32,027 nt of DNA from Candidatus Uhrbacteria bacterium (GTDB lineage Bacteria; Patescibacteriota; Patescibacteriia; UBA9934; GWF2-40-263). How positions within the stretch are numbered: position 1 is the first letter of the stretch; the number at the start of each line of letters is the position of its first letter. The translations under genes were made by a program, and so were the position numbers. Positions 7,674 to 17,249 of this stretch are shown here, piece after piece. The notes beneath the pieces were generated by a model, which saw only the letters and a program-made list of their open reading frames with translations, searched no databases and was not told the origin of the DNA. Location of the stretch: contig JACPHX010000016.1 in assembly GCA_016188425.1 (NCBI GenBank), positions 86,161 to 118,187 of the forward strand. Reading direction: 5' to 3'.

Positions 7674-9008
7674 CTACCTCACATAATCCAACGGGTTCTG
7701 GAACTTCTTGTTCTTGATCACCTCAAAGTGAAGGTGGGTACCTGTCGAATGGCCGGTCGTGCCGGTTTGGGCGATGGATTGACCCGCTTTCACTTTCTCT
7801 CCAACCTCGACGTACAGCTTTGAATGGTGCGCGTAGCGGGTCACAAGACCGCCGCCATGGTCTACTTCAATGGTGTATCCATACCCATTCCTCCACCCGC
7901 TGTAGATGACGGTGCCATCCGCGGCCGCATAGCTGTGGGTCGTATAATCCCCATCAATATCGACGCCTGTATGTTTCCATCCGTAATATTGGGTGATCAC
8001 ACGCCAATCCGTGGGCCAAACCCATTTGCCGACACCTTCCGCCGAACCTCGTGGGGCAGAAGGAACAGAGGGGGTTGGTTTGAAAATATTCGCGACAGGA
8101 GCCCGAACGACCGGCTTGGGCGGTTCTCCTCCAGGAACGACAATTTGTGAACCAACCGTGAGCGCATCGACGCTTTCCAGCAGGTTAAATGCCAAAATCT
8201 GCTGTGAATCCGCCCCGAATTGTTTGGCGATTTTTGAAACCGAATCGCCCTTTTTTACCGTGTACAGCACGCCGTCCACAGGTGGGATAACAAGCTTCTG
8301 TCCATCGCGAATAGGGCTGCGACCCGTAAGATTATTCGCCCACAACACCGAACTCAAACTCAACCCATACGTCTCGGCAATATGCCCGAGCGTATCGCCG
8401 GATTGAACCACGTATTCTTCCACATGGGTGCGCGCCGCAACCGATGGTTTTTGTTGTGGAGAGGGAAGGGTGCTGATTGCCCCTGTGCCCACAGATGTGG
8501 TTGTATATTCATCCTCGGAATAGAGGGTGTCGACATCCCCCGCATAATCAATGATGGGATCCGAGGTGTAACTCGATGGTTTCCCTAAGCGCACATCGCT
8601 TGCCCGCACGATTTCCGTGGTTTGCGCTCCCGGGCTCACCAACGCATATAAAATACTCTGCTCCCCAAAACTCTCTGCCCGCACCTCGCTTTGTCGGATG
8701 TTAGAAAAAGCAACAATGGCACCAAGGACGATAACCGTCCCGTGAATAGCATACCTGTTTGAAATGAAATAAAGCGCTTTATTTTTCACTGGCAGCAATA
8801 CCCGCGCGACGTGCCGACGGACGAAAAAAGCAAATCGGTAGCCAGGGATAATGAGCCGCCGAAGAATCAGGAAACCAACCCAAAAAAATGGACGGGAAAT
8901 AAAACGAAGCAGAGGTCCCACTTTTTGTTTCAAAAAAACGAGCCCTCGCAGGAGAAAAAGAAGGAGGTGGGCCAAAGTCTTTTTCGATTGCAATTGGATA
9001 GCGAGCAA
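7674..9008 (-). CDS. LysM-repeat M23-family metallopeptidase
   Basis: Two LysM domains (YVVQSGDTLGHIAETYGL, YTVKKGDSVSKIAKQFG) and M23 domain (HTGVDIDG ... GTHLHFEVI); TTG start. Confidence 0.9.
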   Translation of the reverse strand: MLAIQLQSKKTLAHLLLFLLRGLVFLKQKVGPLLRFISRPFFWVGFLILRRLIIPGYRFAFFVRRHVARVLLPVKNKALYFISNRYAIHGTVIVLGAIVAFSNIRQSEVRAESFGEQSILYALVSPGAQTTEIVRASDVRLGKPSSYTSDPIIDYAGDVDTLYSEDEYTTTSVGTGAISTLPSPQQKPSVAARTHVEEYVVQSGDTLGHIAETYGLSLSSVLWANNLTGRSPIRDGQKLVIPPVDGVLYTVKKGDSVSKIAKQFGADSQQILAFNLLESVDALTVGSQIVVPGGEPPKPVVRAPVANIFKPTPSVPSAPRGSAEGVGKWVWPTDWRVITQYYGWKHTGVDIDGDYTTHSYAAADGTVIYSGWRNGYGYTIEVDHGGGLVTRYAHHSKLYVEVGEKVKAGQSIAQTGTTGHSTGTHLHFEVIKNKKFQNPLDYVR

Positions 9009-9051
9009 CGGTTATTTTGCTCAAAAATACTAACAAAAAAAGGGAAAATCG

Positions 9052-9690
9052 TCAATGAAAGGGGAGGGGATATTTCAAATTTTTCAGCGGGAAAAATGAG
9101 AGACGGTGGAGGGGGCAAGGACCATGCTCTTCGAGGGCTTTTTTGTGACCTGTGGTTCCATATCCTTTGTGTCTTGCGAATCCATAGAGCGGATACTCCT
9201 GATGCATACGCATCATGTAACTATCTCGGCTCACTTTTGCAATGATCGACGCAGCAGAAATGGATCGTACACTCTGGTCGCCTCGAACGACCGACTCTTG
9301 AGGAAGGAGGAGGGATCGAATCTTAAACCCATCCACCAACACATAATCTGCCTCCGGTATCCCTGCAAGGGCGCGACGCATCGCCATGAACCCAGCTTCT
9401 CGAATGCCAAATGTGGTTATCTCCTCCGTGTTCGCCATCGCGGCACAAAACCGAACCGCCTTCTTTTTAATCTCTTCAAAGAGCCGCTCCCGCGCGTGAG
9501 CCGTCAGTTGTTTGCTGTCCCTCACCCCAGGAATCGGTGTCGATGGGTGGACAAGAACAGCCCCCGCAAAAACCGGACCTGCCCATGCCCCGCTCCCCGC
9601 CTCATCAACTCCGACCACCGCGGCAAATCCTTGCAAATACAGAGACCTCTCAAGTGTATAGGTTGGGCGATGCATGAAATTCTTTGACAT
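9052..9690 (-). CDS. rnhB: Ribonuclease HII
   Basis: [58 protein letters not shown]. Confidence 0.92.
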   Translation of the reverse strand: MSKNFMHRPTYTLERSLYLQGFAAVVGVDEAGSGAWAGPVFAGAVLVHPSTPIPGVRDSKQLTAHARERLFEEIKKKAVRFCAAMANTEEITTFGIREAGFMAMRRALAGIPEADYVLVDGFKIRSLLLPQESVVRGDQSVRSISAASIIAKVSRDSYMMRMHQEYPLYGFARHKGYGTTGHKKALEEHGPCPLHRLSFFPLKNLKYPLPFH

Positions 9691-9713
9691 TTTGGCTTAT
9701 TTTAGGTAGTATA
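9684..9713. promoter_or_regulatory. Divergent promoter region rnhB/hppA
   Basis: Plus strand TTGACA-N17-TAGTAT; minus strand TATACT overlapping the same GTATAC palindrome. Confidence 0.55.
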
Positions 9714-9737
9714 CCACTCATCAATCTTGACTCACCT

Positions 9738-11735
9738 ATGGATATACTCGTGCTACTGGCCATCCTCGCGGGGATTGCCGCGATCGTCTACGGCGCTTTT
9801 CTTACGACCTGGATCCTGAAACAACCAGGAGGAGATGGGAAGATGAAGGGAATCGCCTTGGCGATCCAAGAAGGAGCTGGTGCCTACATCGCCCGGCAGT
9901 ATCGGATGATTGCCTATATTGGCATCGTCGTCTTTCTCTTGCTCGGCTTCTTTCTGCATGATTGGATGCTCGCCCTTGGTTTCTTGGTTGGCGCCGTCCT
10001 TTCTGGATTGGCTGGATACATTGGCATGATGGTGAGCGTCCGCGCGAACGTCCGCACCGCAGAGGCAGCCAAAGGCGGCCTTGCAAAAGCCCTCGATGTG
10101 GCTGTGCGCGGTGGCTCTGTCACCGGCCTCTTCGTCGTTGGCCTTGGTTTGCTCGGAGTCGCTGGCTTTTATGCCGCGACCCGCGATACCCATGCCCTTA
10201 TTGGCCTTGGCTTCGGCGGCTCGCTTATTAGCGTCTTTGCTCGCTTGGGTGGAGGCATCTTCACAAAAGCCGCCGACGTTGGGGCAGATCTCGTCGGCAA
10301 AACAGAAGCAGGGATTCCAGAAGACGACCCACGCAACCCTGCTGTCATTGCCGATAACGTCGGCGACAATGTCGGGGACTGTGTCGGTATGGCCGCAGAC
10401 CTTTTTGAAACTTACGCCGTGACCACCGTTGCTGCCATGGTACTTGGATCCCTCCTGTTTGCAGGAAACATGAGTGTTATTTTGTACCCGCTCGCCTTGG
10501 GTGCCTTCGCTATCGTCGCCTCGATCGTGGGGACATTCTTCATCAAGCTTGGCAAAGACAAAAAGATCATGGCCGCCCTTTATAAGGGACTGGCTGTGGC
10601 AGGCATCATCGCCGCCATTGGTTTCTATCCGATCACCACAAAAATTCTTTCGGGAGTTGAAGGTATCAATACCACGAATATCTATCTCTGCGCCTTGGTT
10701 GGCCTCGTCCTTACCGGTCTCATGATCGTCATTACAGAATATTACACGGGCACCGAGGACAAACCCGTCCAAGACCTCGCCAAAGCATCTGAATCCGGCC
10801 ATGGAACGAACATCATCGCCGGCCTTGCACTCTCGATGAAGTCCACAGCATTGCCTGTACTTTCCATCGTCATCGCGATCCTGATCGCCCACCAGCTCGC
10901 CGGCCTCTACGGTGTCGCGATCGCCGCCATGTCCATGCTCTCGCTCGCAGGCATCATCGTCGCGATCGATGCGTATGGCCCTATTACCGATAACGCCGGC
11001 GGTATCGCCGAGATGGCTGGCCTCCCAGAATCCGTCCGCGACGTCACGGATCCTCTGGATGCCGTTGGAAACACTACGAAGGCTGTTACCAAGGCCTACG
11101 CGATTGGTTCCGCTGGTCTCGCGACCCTTGTTTTGTTCGGTGACTACGTCCACGCTGTTGAAGCGGGTGGAGCAACCGTCACATTCTCCTTGGAGAACCC
11201 GCGCGTCATCGCTGGACTTTTCCTTGGCGGTCTCGTCACATACCTTTTCAGCGCCATGGCCATGCAAGCCGTAGGGAAGGCTGCTGGATTCGTCGTTGAG
11301 GAAGTGCGCCGCCAGTTCCGTGAAATCAAAGGCATCATGGATGGCACCGCCCGCCCAGACTATGGCCGCGCTGTGGATATCGTCACCAAAGCCGCCATCA
11401 ACAAGATGATTGCCCCCGCTCTCCTGGCCGTCTTGTCTCCAGTCGTCGTCGGATTCACCTTGGGCGTCGAAGCCTTGGGTGGCCTCCTGATCGGCTCCAT
11501 CGTCACCGGCCTCTTTATGGCGGTTGCCATGACCACAGGTGGTGGCGCGTGGGACAACGCCAAGAAGTTCATTGAGAAAGGCAACTACGGCGGGAAGGGA
11601 TCGGACGCCCACAAAGCAGCCGTCACCGGCGACACTGTCGGCGACCCGTACAAGGACACTGCAGGTCCTGCTATAAACCCAATGATCAAGATCCTGAACC
11701 TGGTCGCGTTACTGATCGTCGGATTGCTGATCTAA
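9738..11735 (+). CDS. hppA: Membrane-bound H+-translocating pyrophosphatase, probably K+-independent
   Basis: [51 protein letters not shown] (Lys at the K+-independence position). Confidence 0.95.
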   Translation: MDILVLLAILAGIAAIVYGAFLTTWILKQPGGDGKMKGIALAIQEGAGAYIARQYRMIAYIGIVVFLLLGFFLHDWMLALGFLVGAVLSGLAGYIGMMVSVRANVRTAEAAKGGLAKALDVAVRGGSVTGLFVVGLGLLGVAGFYAATRDTHALIGLGFGGSLISVFARLGGGIFTKAADVGADLVGKTEAGIPEDDPRNPAVIADNVGDNVGDCVGMAADLFETYAVTTVAAMVLGSLLFAGNMSVILYPLALGAFAIVASIVGTFFIKLGKDKKIMAALYKGLAVAGIIAAIGFYPITTKILSGVEGINTTNIYLCALVGLVLTGLMIVITEYYTGTEDKPVQDLAKASESGHGTNIIAGLALSMKSTALPVLSIVIAILIAHQLAGLYGVAIAAMSMLSLAGIIVAIDAYGPITDNAGGIAEMAGLPESVRDVTDPLDAVGNTTKAVTKAYAIGSAGLATLVLFGDYVHAVEAGGATVTFSLENPRVIAGLFLGGLVTYLFSAMAMQAVGKAAGFVVEEVRRQFREIKGIMDGTARPDYGRAVDIVTKAAINKMIAPALLAVLSPVVVGFTLGVEALGGLLIGSIVTGLFMAVAMTTGGGAWDNAKKFIEKGNYGGKGSDAHKAAVTGDTVGDPYKDTAGPAINPMIKILNLVALLIVGLLI

Positions 11736-11745
11736 ATCCAAACAC

Positions 11746-11782
11746 AAACACCCCGAGCCAAAAGCGAGGGGTGTTTTGTTTT
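11746..11782 (+). terminator. Intrinsic terminator after hppA
   Basis: AAACACCCC...GGGGTGTTT followed by TGTTTT. Confidence 0.75.
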
Positions 11783-11837
11783 GGTCTTGACGCATCGACG
11801 TTACCACCGTATTCTTTGGCTATTCTTCAAAAAAATT

Positions 11838-13136
11838 ATGGCCGATATCCGCATTGAACAGCTTCCAAAATCCAAGGTCCGCGTCACGGTTACGGTTCCG
11901 CAGTCCGAATTGGCTCCGTATCTGGAGGAAGCGGCTTCGCGCATATCGCAATCAACCTCTATTCCTGGGTTCCGCCCAGGAAAAGCAACGGTTGAAGCGG
12001 TCAAAAACCGGGTGGGGGAGACCTCGCTCTACCAGCAAGTCCTCGATATTGTCGTCCGCAAAACCCTGCTCCAATCCCTCATGGAGCACCAACTCGACAC
12101 CATCGGATCCCCTCACATCAATGTCATCTCCGCTGGCCCAGGAAAGGACGTCTCTTTTGAAGCGGAATTCGCCCGTTTACCACAAATCTTGTCCGCCCCA
12201 GCACTCGACAAGACCCTCGCGGACGCAAAAAAGGTGGAGCTTGAGGCCAATGCGGTTGAAAAAGCCCTGCAATCACTTCAAAAGATGCAGACCAAGGAAG
12301 TGCGTGAATCCAAAGAAACAGGAGTCACTGGTACCCACAAAGTCGTTATGTCGATGGATATCAAGAAAGATGGAGTGGGGATAGAAGGTGGCCAATCGCC
12401 AAACCACGCCATCTATCTCGCCGAGGAGTACTACATCCCCGGCCTTAAGGAGCAACTCCTTGGCCTCAAAGAAGGGGAGACGAAGGAATTCCGTCTCCCT
12501 TTCCCAGAAGAACATGCCCAAAAGCACATTGCAGGCAAAGAGGTCAGCTTCTCGGTTGGTATTAAAGAGATTTATCGTCTTGAGCCACCCGCTCTCGATG
12601 ACGAATTCGCAAAATCCATTGGAAAGACCTCTATGGTCGAAGTACGAGATCTCATCCAGAAGAATCTCCAGCTTGAAAAGGAACAAGAAGAGAGCAATCG
12701 ACAGGAACGCGAGATGCTCGAGAAACTGAACGAGCTCACCAAATTCGAGGAGGTCCCTGATATATTGATAAACGAGGAAATCAATAAAATGACGGGGGAA
12801 CTTGAGCGGAATGTCGCTTCCCATGGTCTCGCTTTGGACGAATACCTTAAGAGTATCAAGAAGAGTTTGTCCGAATTGAAAATCGAATTCGCAAAACCGG
12901 CGTTGGTTCGCATCAAAATCGCTCTTCTGCTTAAACATTTCGCCAAGGAGTGGAAAATTGAGGCAGATGCGATGGTTGTAGACCAAGAACTCGACTCGGT
13001 CGCCGCTCAAATGAAGACAAAAGAAGACCGCGCCCAGGTCTTTTCTCCGGAGTACCGTGCGTATATGGAGGGGATACAGAGGAATCGGATGGTTCTGGAA
13101 CGGCTTCGATCAAGTTTGATCAAGTCAGCTGTTTAA
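11838..13136 (+). CDS. tig: Trigger factor
   Basis: RVTVTVPQSELAPYLEEAASRIS..IPGFRPGKA; FKBP-like and C-terminal chaperone regions. Confidence 0.92.
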   Translation: MADIRIEQLPKSKVRVTVTVPQSELAPYLEEAASRISQSTSIPGFRPGKATVEAVKNRVGETSLYQQVLDIVVRKTLLQSLMEHQLDTIGSPHINVISAGPGKDVSFEAEFARLPQILSAPALDKTLADAKKVELEANAVEKALQSLQKMQTKEVRESKETGVTGTHKVVMSMDIKKDGVGIEGGQSPNHAIYLAEEYYIPGLKEQLLGLKEGETKEFRLPFPEEHAQKHIAGKEVSFSVGIKEIYRLEPPALDDEFAKSIGKTSMVEVRDLIQKNLQLEKEQEESNRQEREMLEKLNELTKFEEVPDILINEEINKMTGELERNVASHGLALDEYLKSIKKSLSELKIEFAKPALVRIKIALLLKHFAKEWKIEADAMVVDQELDSVAAQMKTKEDRAQVFSPEYRAYMEGIQRNRMVLERLRSSLIKSAV

Positions 13137-13140
13137 TCTA

Positions 13141-13178
13141 TTGATGTAGCCAAGGGGCATGCCCCTTGGCTACATCAA
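13141..13178. repeat. 38-bp perfect palindrome
   Basis: TTGATGTAGCCAAGGGGCA|TGCCCCTTGGCTACATCAA. Confidence 0.95.
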
Positions 13179-13197
13179 CTAGACACAAAGACTAGAT

Positions 13198-13479
13198 ATG
13201 CACCTGTCAGTGCATGTAAAAACTCGAAAATCAACTGAATCCATTTCGTGGCTCGATGAGACGACCTTGGTCGTCTGCGTCCACGAAGCCCCAGTAAAAG
13301 GAAAGGCCAATGATGCAGTCATTGGCCTTCTTTCGTCTTATTTCGATGTTCCAAAGCAATCTATCACCATCATCCGCGGGCTCACCACCTCTCTCAAACA
13401 CATCGAAATCCCCCTCACCACCGAGCAATGCCGGGCGGTGGGTCAATACCGCCGCGAGAAAAAGGGTGGCACCGCATAA
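13198..13479 (+). CDS. DUF167/YggU-family protein
   Basis: HEAPVKGKANDAVIGLLSSYFDVPKQSITIIRGLTTSLKHIEI. Confidence 0.85.
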   Translation: MHLSVHVKTRKSTESISWLDETTLVVCVHEAPVKGKANDAVIGLLSSYFDVPKQSITIIRGLTTSLKHIEIPLTTEQCRAVGQYRREKKGGTA

Positions 13480-13678
13480 CTCGCCAGATCGCCAGGAATC
13501 CACCAACCATCAACCCACGATTCCTCAATGATTCGATCGCATACTGGGAGCAGGTGGGGTGGAAACGACAGAATCCGTATCCAAACCAACGCTTCATCGG
13601 CCCGTGGTCGGGTGAAAGTGTATGTTGGTAGAGGACGAGGATCCAGACGGCGGGTGTGGCGAGCTTGAAGCGGGTTTC
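13415..13678 (-). CDS. yidD: Membrane protein insertion efficiency factor YidD
   Basis: YQHTLSPDHGP..CRFHPTCSQYAIESLRNRGLMVGGFLAIWRVMRCHPFSRGGIDPPP. Confidence 0.9.
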   Translation of the reverse strand, partial: ETRFKLATPAVWILVLYQHTLSPDHGPMKRWFGYGFCRFHPTCSQYAIESLRNRGLMVGGFLAIWRVMRCHPFSRGGIDPPPGIARW

Positions 13679-14010
13679 CATATAGGGAGTTTTGAGAGGA
13701 GCGCAGCCATTTCTTGCTGGTATTGAGACCACTCTGCATCACGAGACACGCCATTCGCCTGAAACAGCAGGAGGAACCCGCCCTGGGGATGAACAGGGGA
13801 TAACCGTAGCGCCTCGCGGATACGACGCCGTATTCCGTTGCGGATAACCGCTCGTTTATCTACTTTCTTCCCAACAATCACCGCAAATTTCACAGTGTCC
13901 TCTGCGCGTATAAATCGAAGGGAAAACAAACGGCCACGCAGCATCCTTCCGCGGCGTAAAACATGTTCAATTTCCTTCCTTTGTTGGAGCCGTTTGAGTG
14001 TTTTGTTCAT
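13594..14010 (-). CDS. rnpA: Ribonuclease P protein component
   Basis: KFAVIVGKKVDKRAVIRNGIRRRIREALR; next to rpmH. Confidence 0.9.
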   Translation of the reverse strand: MNKTLKRLQQRKEIEHVLRRGRMLRGRLFSLRFIRAEDTVKFAVIVGKKVDKRAVIRNGIRRRIREALRLSPVHPQGGFLLLFQANGVSRDAEWSQYQQEMAALLSKLPIWKPASSSPHPPSGSSSSTNIHFHPTTGR

Positions 14011-14016
14011 AAAGAA

Positions 14017-14047
14017 AGAAAAAACCTTGCTGGGCAAGGTTTTTTCT
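14017..14047 (-). terminator. Terminator hairpin after rpmH, abutting the rnpA start
   Basis: AGAAAAAACCTTGC-loop-GCAAGGTTTTTTCT, 14-bp stem. Confidence 0.75.
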
Positions 14048-14198
14048 ATTTACTGGTCGAGGTCGGGGCCAAGCGCTTGCGCCCGCTGGCGCGCCGGCCG
14101 CTTAACACCTTGCGTCCGCCTTTTGTTTTCATCCTTGCACGGAACCCGTGCACGACAACTCGGCGGCGTTTGTGTGGTTGATATGTCCTTTTGGGCAT
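14046..14198 (-). CDS. rpmH: 50S ribosomal protein L34
   Basis: [43 protein letters not shown]. Confidence 0.96.
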   Translation of the reverse strand: MPKRTYQPHKRRRVVVHGFRARMKTKGGRKVLSGRRASGRKRLAPTSTSK

Positions 14199-14298
14199 AG
14201 TTTTTGTGTGTGAACCCCCAAACCTTACCACACCATCCACAATCTATCAACCGTTTCCTTTGGATCACTTATTCCTTTATTTATTACCCTTGCCGCCT

Positions 14299-14307
14299 TG
14301 TGGATAA
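14299..14307. promoter_or_regulatory. DnaA box upstream of dnaA
   Basis: TGTGGATAA consensus match in the rpmH-dnaA intergenic region, near an AT-rich segment. Confidence 0.6.
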
Positions 14308-14393
14308 TTGTTCTACACTGTGCAAGTCGTCTACGCCTTGTTGCCCAACAAGGCACCAACAATTTTGTCCCGCTACCCCAAGCGGACTCGCCT

Positions 14394-15800
14394 ATGAATA
14401 CCCACGAACTCTGGCAATCGGTTCTTGGAGAGCTTGAATTATCGCTTACAAAAGCGAATTTCACCACCTGGTTTAAAAACACCTTCATTGTTTCCATCAC
14501 GTCCACCGAAGCCCAGATAGGGGTTCCGAATGTCTTTACAAAAGCATGGCTGGAGAAAAAGTACCTGAAAAACATCCTCCAATCGCTCCAAAACATCACA
14601 GATGCCCGTATCCGATCTGTCCATTTCAAAATAGATACAAAATCCCAAACACCCTCCCTGGTAACCTTGGGTAAATTTGCAGAGGGGTTGTCTCCCACCA
14701 CAAAAATACAGACCCCGCCTTTTCCACAACAAAATGATTCGTCCGCCACGTATCCAGTCGCACTAGCAACGGAAATAGGGTTGAATAAAAAATACATTTT
14801 TCAAAACTTCATTGTTGGAAAACAAAACGAACTCGCCCATGCTGCCGCGGTCGCGGTCGCCGGCCAACCAGGACAGGCCTACAACCCCCTCTTTATTTAC
14901 GGTGGGGTAGGGCTTGGAAAAACCCATCTTTTGCAGGCAATTGGCCATGAACTGATCCGACGAGCCGCCCAAGCAAGAGTCCTCTACGTCACCTGCGAAC
15001 GGTTCACCAATGATTTCATCCATGCTTTGCGGAATAATCGGATCAGGGAATTCAAGCAACGATACCGCACCATCGACCTTCTTTTAGTAGACGATATCCA
15101 GTTCATCGCAGGAAAAGAAGAAACGCAGGAAGAATTTTTTCACACTTTCAACCAGCTCCAACAAAACAACAAGCAAATCGTCATGACCTCGGACCGCCCG
15201 CCAAAAGCCATCCCTTCCTTGGAAGCACGCCTAATCTCGCGCTTTGAAAGCGGCATGATGACTGATGTCGGCAGCCCGGATTTTGAAACCCGCGTCGCCA
15301 TCCTCGATCTTAAATGCCAGGAGCGCCAGTTTACCATCAACACCGAATGCCTCCAGGAAATCGCCAATGCCGTCCAAAACAATGTCCGCGAGCTCGAGGG
15401 GGCGCTTAATAAGATTATCGCTTACCATCAATTCAAAAATGTCTCCCCGACCCCGGACACCGTTCGCCCAATCGTGGCGAGCTTTAAGCCTACAAACATT
15501 AAAAAAAACGTGACACCGCGCCTGCTTATCCAAACTGTCGCGTCTTACTTTGATGTTGAACATTCGGCGCTGACGGGGAAAAGTCGAGAAAAACGTTTTG
15601 CCTTTCCTCGCCAAATTGTCATGTTTCTTATGCGTGAGGAGTTAAAAGCGAGTTATCCAAGCATTGGCGCAGAGCTGGGTGGCCGCGACCACACCACCGC
15701 CATGCACGCCTATGATAAGATCCAAGAATGTTTGGAAGAGAATGAAATCCTCAAACATGATCTTGATCTTATCAAGCAACGGTTATATACATCTGTTTAA
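14394..15800 (+). CDS. dnaA: Chromosomal replication initiator protein DnaA
   Basis: NPLFIYGGVGLGKTHLLQAIGHE, LLVDDIQFIAGKEETQEEFFHTFN, GGRDHTTAMHAYDKI. Confidence 0.98.
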   Translation: MNTHELWQSVLGELELSLTKANFTTWFKNTFIVSITSTEAQIGVPNVFTKAWLEKKYLKNILQSLQNITDARIRSVHFKIDTKSQTPSLVTLGKFAEGLSPTTKIQTPPFPQQNDSSATYPVALATEIGLNKKYIFQNFIVGKQNELAHAAAVAVAGQPGQAYNPLFIYGGVGLGKTHLLQAIGHELIRRAAQARVLYVTCERFTNDFIHALRNNRIREFKQRYRTIDLLLVDDIQFIAGKEETQEEFFHTFNQLQQNNKQIVMTSDRPPKAIPSLEARLISRFESGMMTDVGSPDFETRVAILDLKCQERQFTINTECLQEIANAVQNNVRELEGALNKIIAYHQFKNVSPTPDTVRPIVASFKPTNIKKNVTPRLLIQTVASYFDVEHSALTGKSREKRFAFPRQIVMFLMREELKASYPSIGAELGGRDHTTAMHAYDKIQECLEENEILKHDLDLIKQRLYTSV

Positions 15801-15813
15801 TCTATCCACGGGG

Positions 15814-15851
15814 TTATCCACCCCCCATCAGTATGCATGGGCGGTGGATAA
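15814..15851. promoter_or_regulatory. Inverted pair of DnaA-box-like sites, candidate oriC element
   Basis: TTATCCACCCCCCAT-cagtatgc-ATGGGCGGTGGATAA (14/15 bp arms) just after the dnaA stop. Confidence 0.55.
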
Positions 15852-16074
15852 GTGGGGGTAGAGCAGGGGATATGCATGTAGATTCTCCTAAGACCAAGAC
15901 CCAATAATATTTTCCACACAGGATTCCCCAGAACAATCCACCTTCTTGTCCACCGTTTTTTGAGGCAATTACCCCTGTCTTCCGCTATTTCCTCTGCTTT
16001 ATCCCCACCATCCACAGCCCTACTATTATCATTGTTTAAAGAATGGTAAGAAAGAATACTATTATAGATACGGT

Positions 16075-17205
16075 ATGAAATTCTCCTGTACAAAAGAAAA
16101 TTTACACAAGGCGCTCACGATAACAAGCCATCTTCCCACCAGACAAGCCAACCTCCCCATTCTCCAAAATGTTCTTTTGAAGGCCGGACAGGAGGGGGTT
16201 CGTTTTAGCACGACAAACTTAGAGATGGCGGTAAGTTGCCTAGTTCGGGGAAAGGTTGATGAAGCAGGGGAGCACACCATCCCGTCAAAACTATTTTCTG
16301 AATACATAGCCCTGCTTCCAAACGAAGTTGTTCATATCCTTCAAGAGGGGGATTCGGTTGAATTGATCTGCATCAAAAACAAAACAAAAATAAAAGGGAT
16401 TCCCTCATCAGAGTTCCCGCTCGTTCCTTCTGTTCACGACGAGCGAGTGTATGAAATACCGGTGGAGGCGCTGAGATCCGCTCTTTCAAGGGTGCTTTTT
16501 GCGGTGGCGACGAACGAATCGCGTCCGGAACTAACGGGGGTCAGCCTTCGGTTTGTCAAAGGGGGAGATCTTGTCATGGCTGCCACAGACTCATATCGGT
16601 TGGCAGAGGCCGTTATACGGTTTCAGGGGGAGGTTGCAACAGAAGCAGATGCGGTGATACTTCCAGCAAAAACGCTCCAAGAACTGAATAGGATATTGGG
16701 GGTGTTTCGAGACGAAGCGGAAGCTCCTTCTTGCATTGCCGTTGGTTTTTCAGAGAGCCAGGCCGTGTTCCGGTATGGAAATGTTGAATTGACGAGCCGT
16801 ACTATCGAGGGAGCGTACCCCGATTATCGTCAAATTATTCCAAAAACGTTTGAAACAGAGACTGTTGTCGATCGCGAAGATTTGGTGAAGTCGGTTAAAA
16901 CAGCAAGTCTCTTTTCCCATTCGGGACTTTTTGATGTAACGCTGGGGTTTCAGCCGGATGAAAAAGTGATTTCTATTACAGGGAACGACGTAACGCGCGG
17001 AGAAAACACCGCCGAATGCGATGTGGAAATTTTCGGGAAGAAAAACACCGTCACTGTGAACTTCAGATACCTCCTAGACGGCCTGCAAGCCCTCCAGGAT
17101 ACCAAAACGCGCCTAAAGCTCATCGATGATTCAAACCCCCTCCTCCTCTCCTCCGAAGGGGCAAGCGATCAATATTTATATTTAGTGATGCCGATCCGCC
17201 AATAA
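16075..17205 (+). CDS. dnaN: DNA polymerase III beta sliding clamp
   Basis: MKFSCTKENLHKALTITSHLPTRQANLPILQNVLLKA; C-terminal YLVMPIR; follows dnaA. Confidence 0.96.
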   Translation: MKFSCTKENLHKALTITSHLPTRQANLPILQNVLLKAGQEGVRFSTTNLEMAVSCLVRGKVDEAGEHTIPSKLFSEYIALLPNEVVHILQEGDSVELICIKNKTKIKGIPSSEFPLVPSVHDERVYEIPVEALRSALSRVLFAVATNESRPELTGVSLRFVKGGDLVMAATDSYRLAEAVIRFQGEVATEADAVILPAKTLQELNRILGVFRDEAEAPSCIAVGFSESQAVFRYGNVELTSRTIEGAYPDYRQIIPKTFETETVVDREDLVKSVKTASLFSHSGLFDVTLGFQPDEKVISITGNDVTRGENTAECDVEIFGKKNTVTVNFRYLLDGLQALQDTKTRLKLIDDSNPLLLSSEGASDQYLYLVMPIRQ

Positions 17206-17249
17206 AACAACACCCCGCCTTTTGTGAAAGGCGGGGTGTTGTTTTATTG
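17200..17249. terminator. Bidirectional terminator between convergent dnaN and PBP genes
   Basis: CAATAAAACAACACCCCGCCTTT-loop-AAAGGCGGGGTGTTGTTTTATTG, ~23-bp perfect stem. Confidence 0.9.

Noticed and set aside
9753-11612. 619-aa minus-strand ORF opposite hppA
   Set aside because: Shadow ORF of a strongly conserved gene; Asp/Gly/His-rich low-plausibility translation with no recognised domain.
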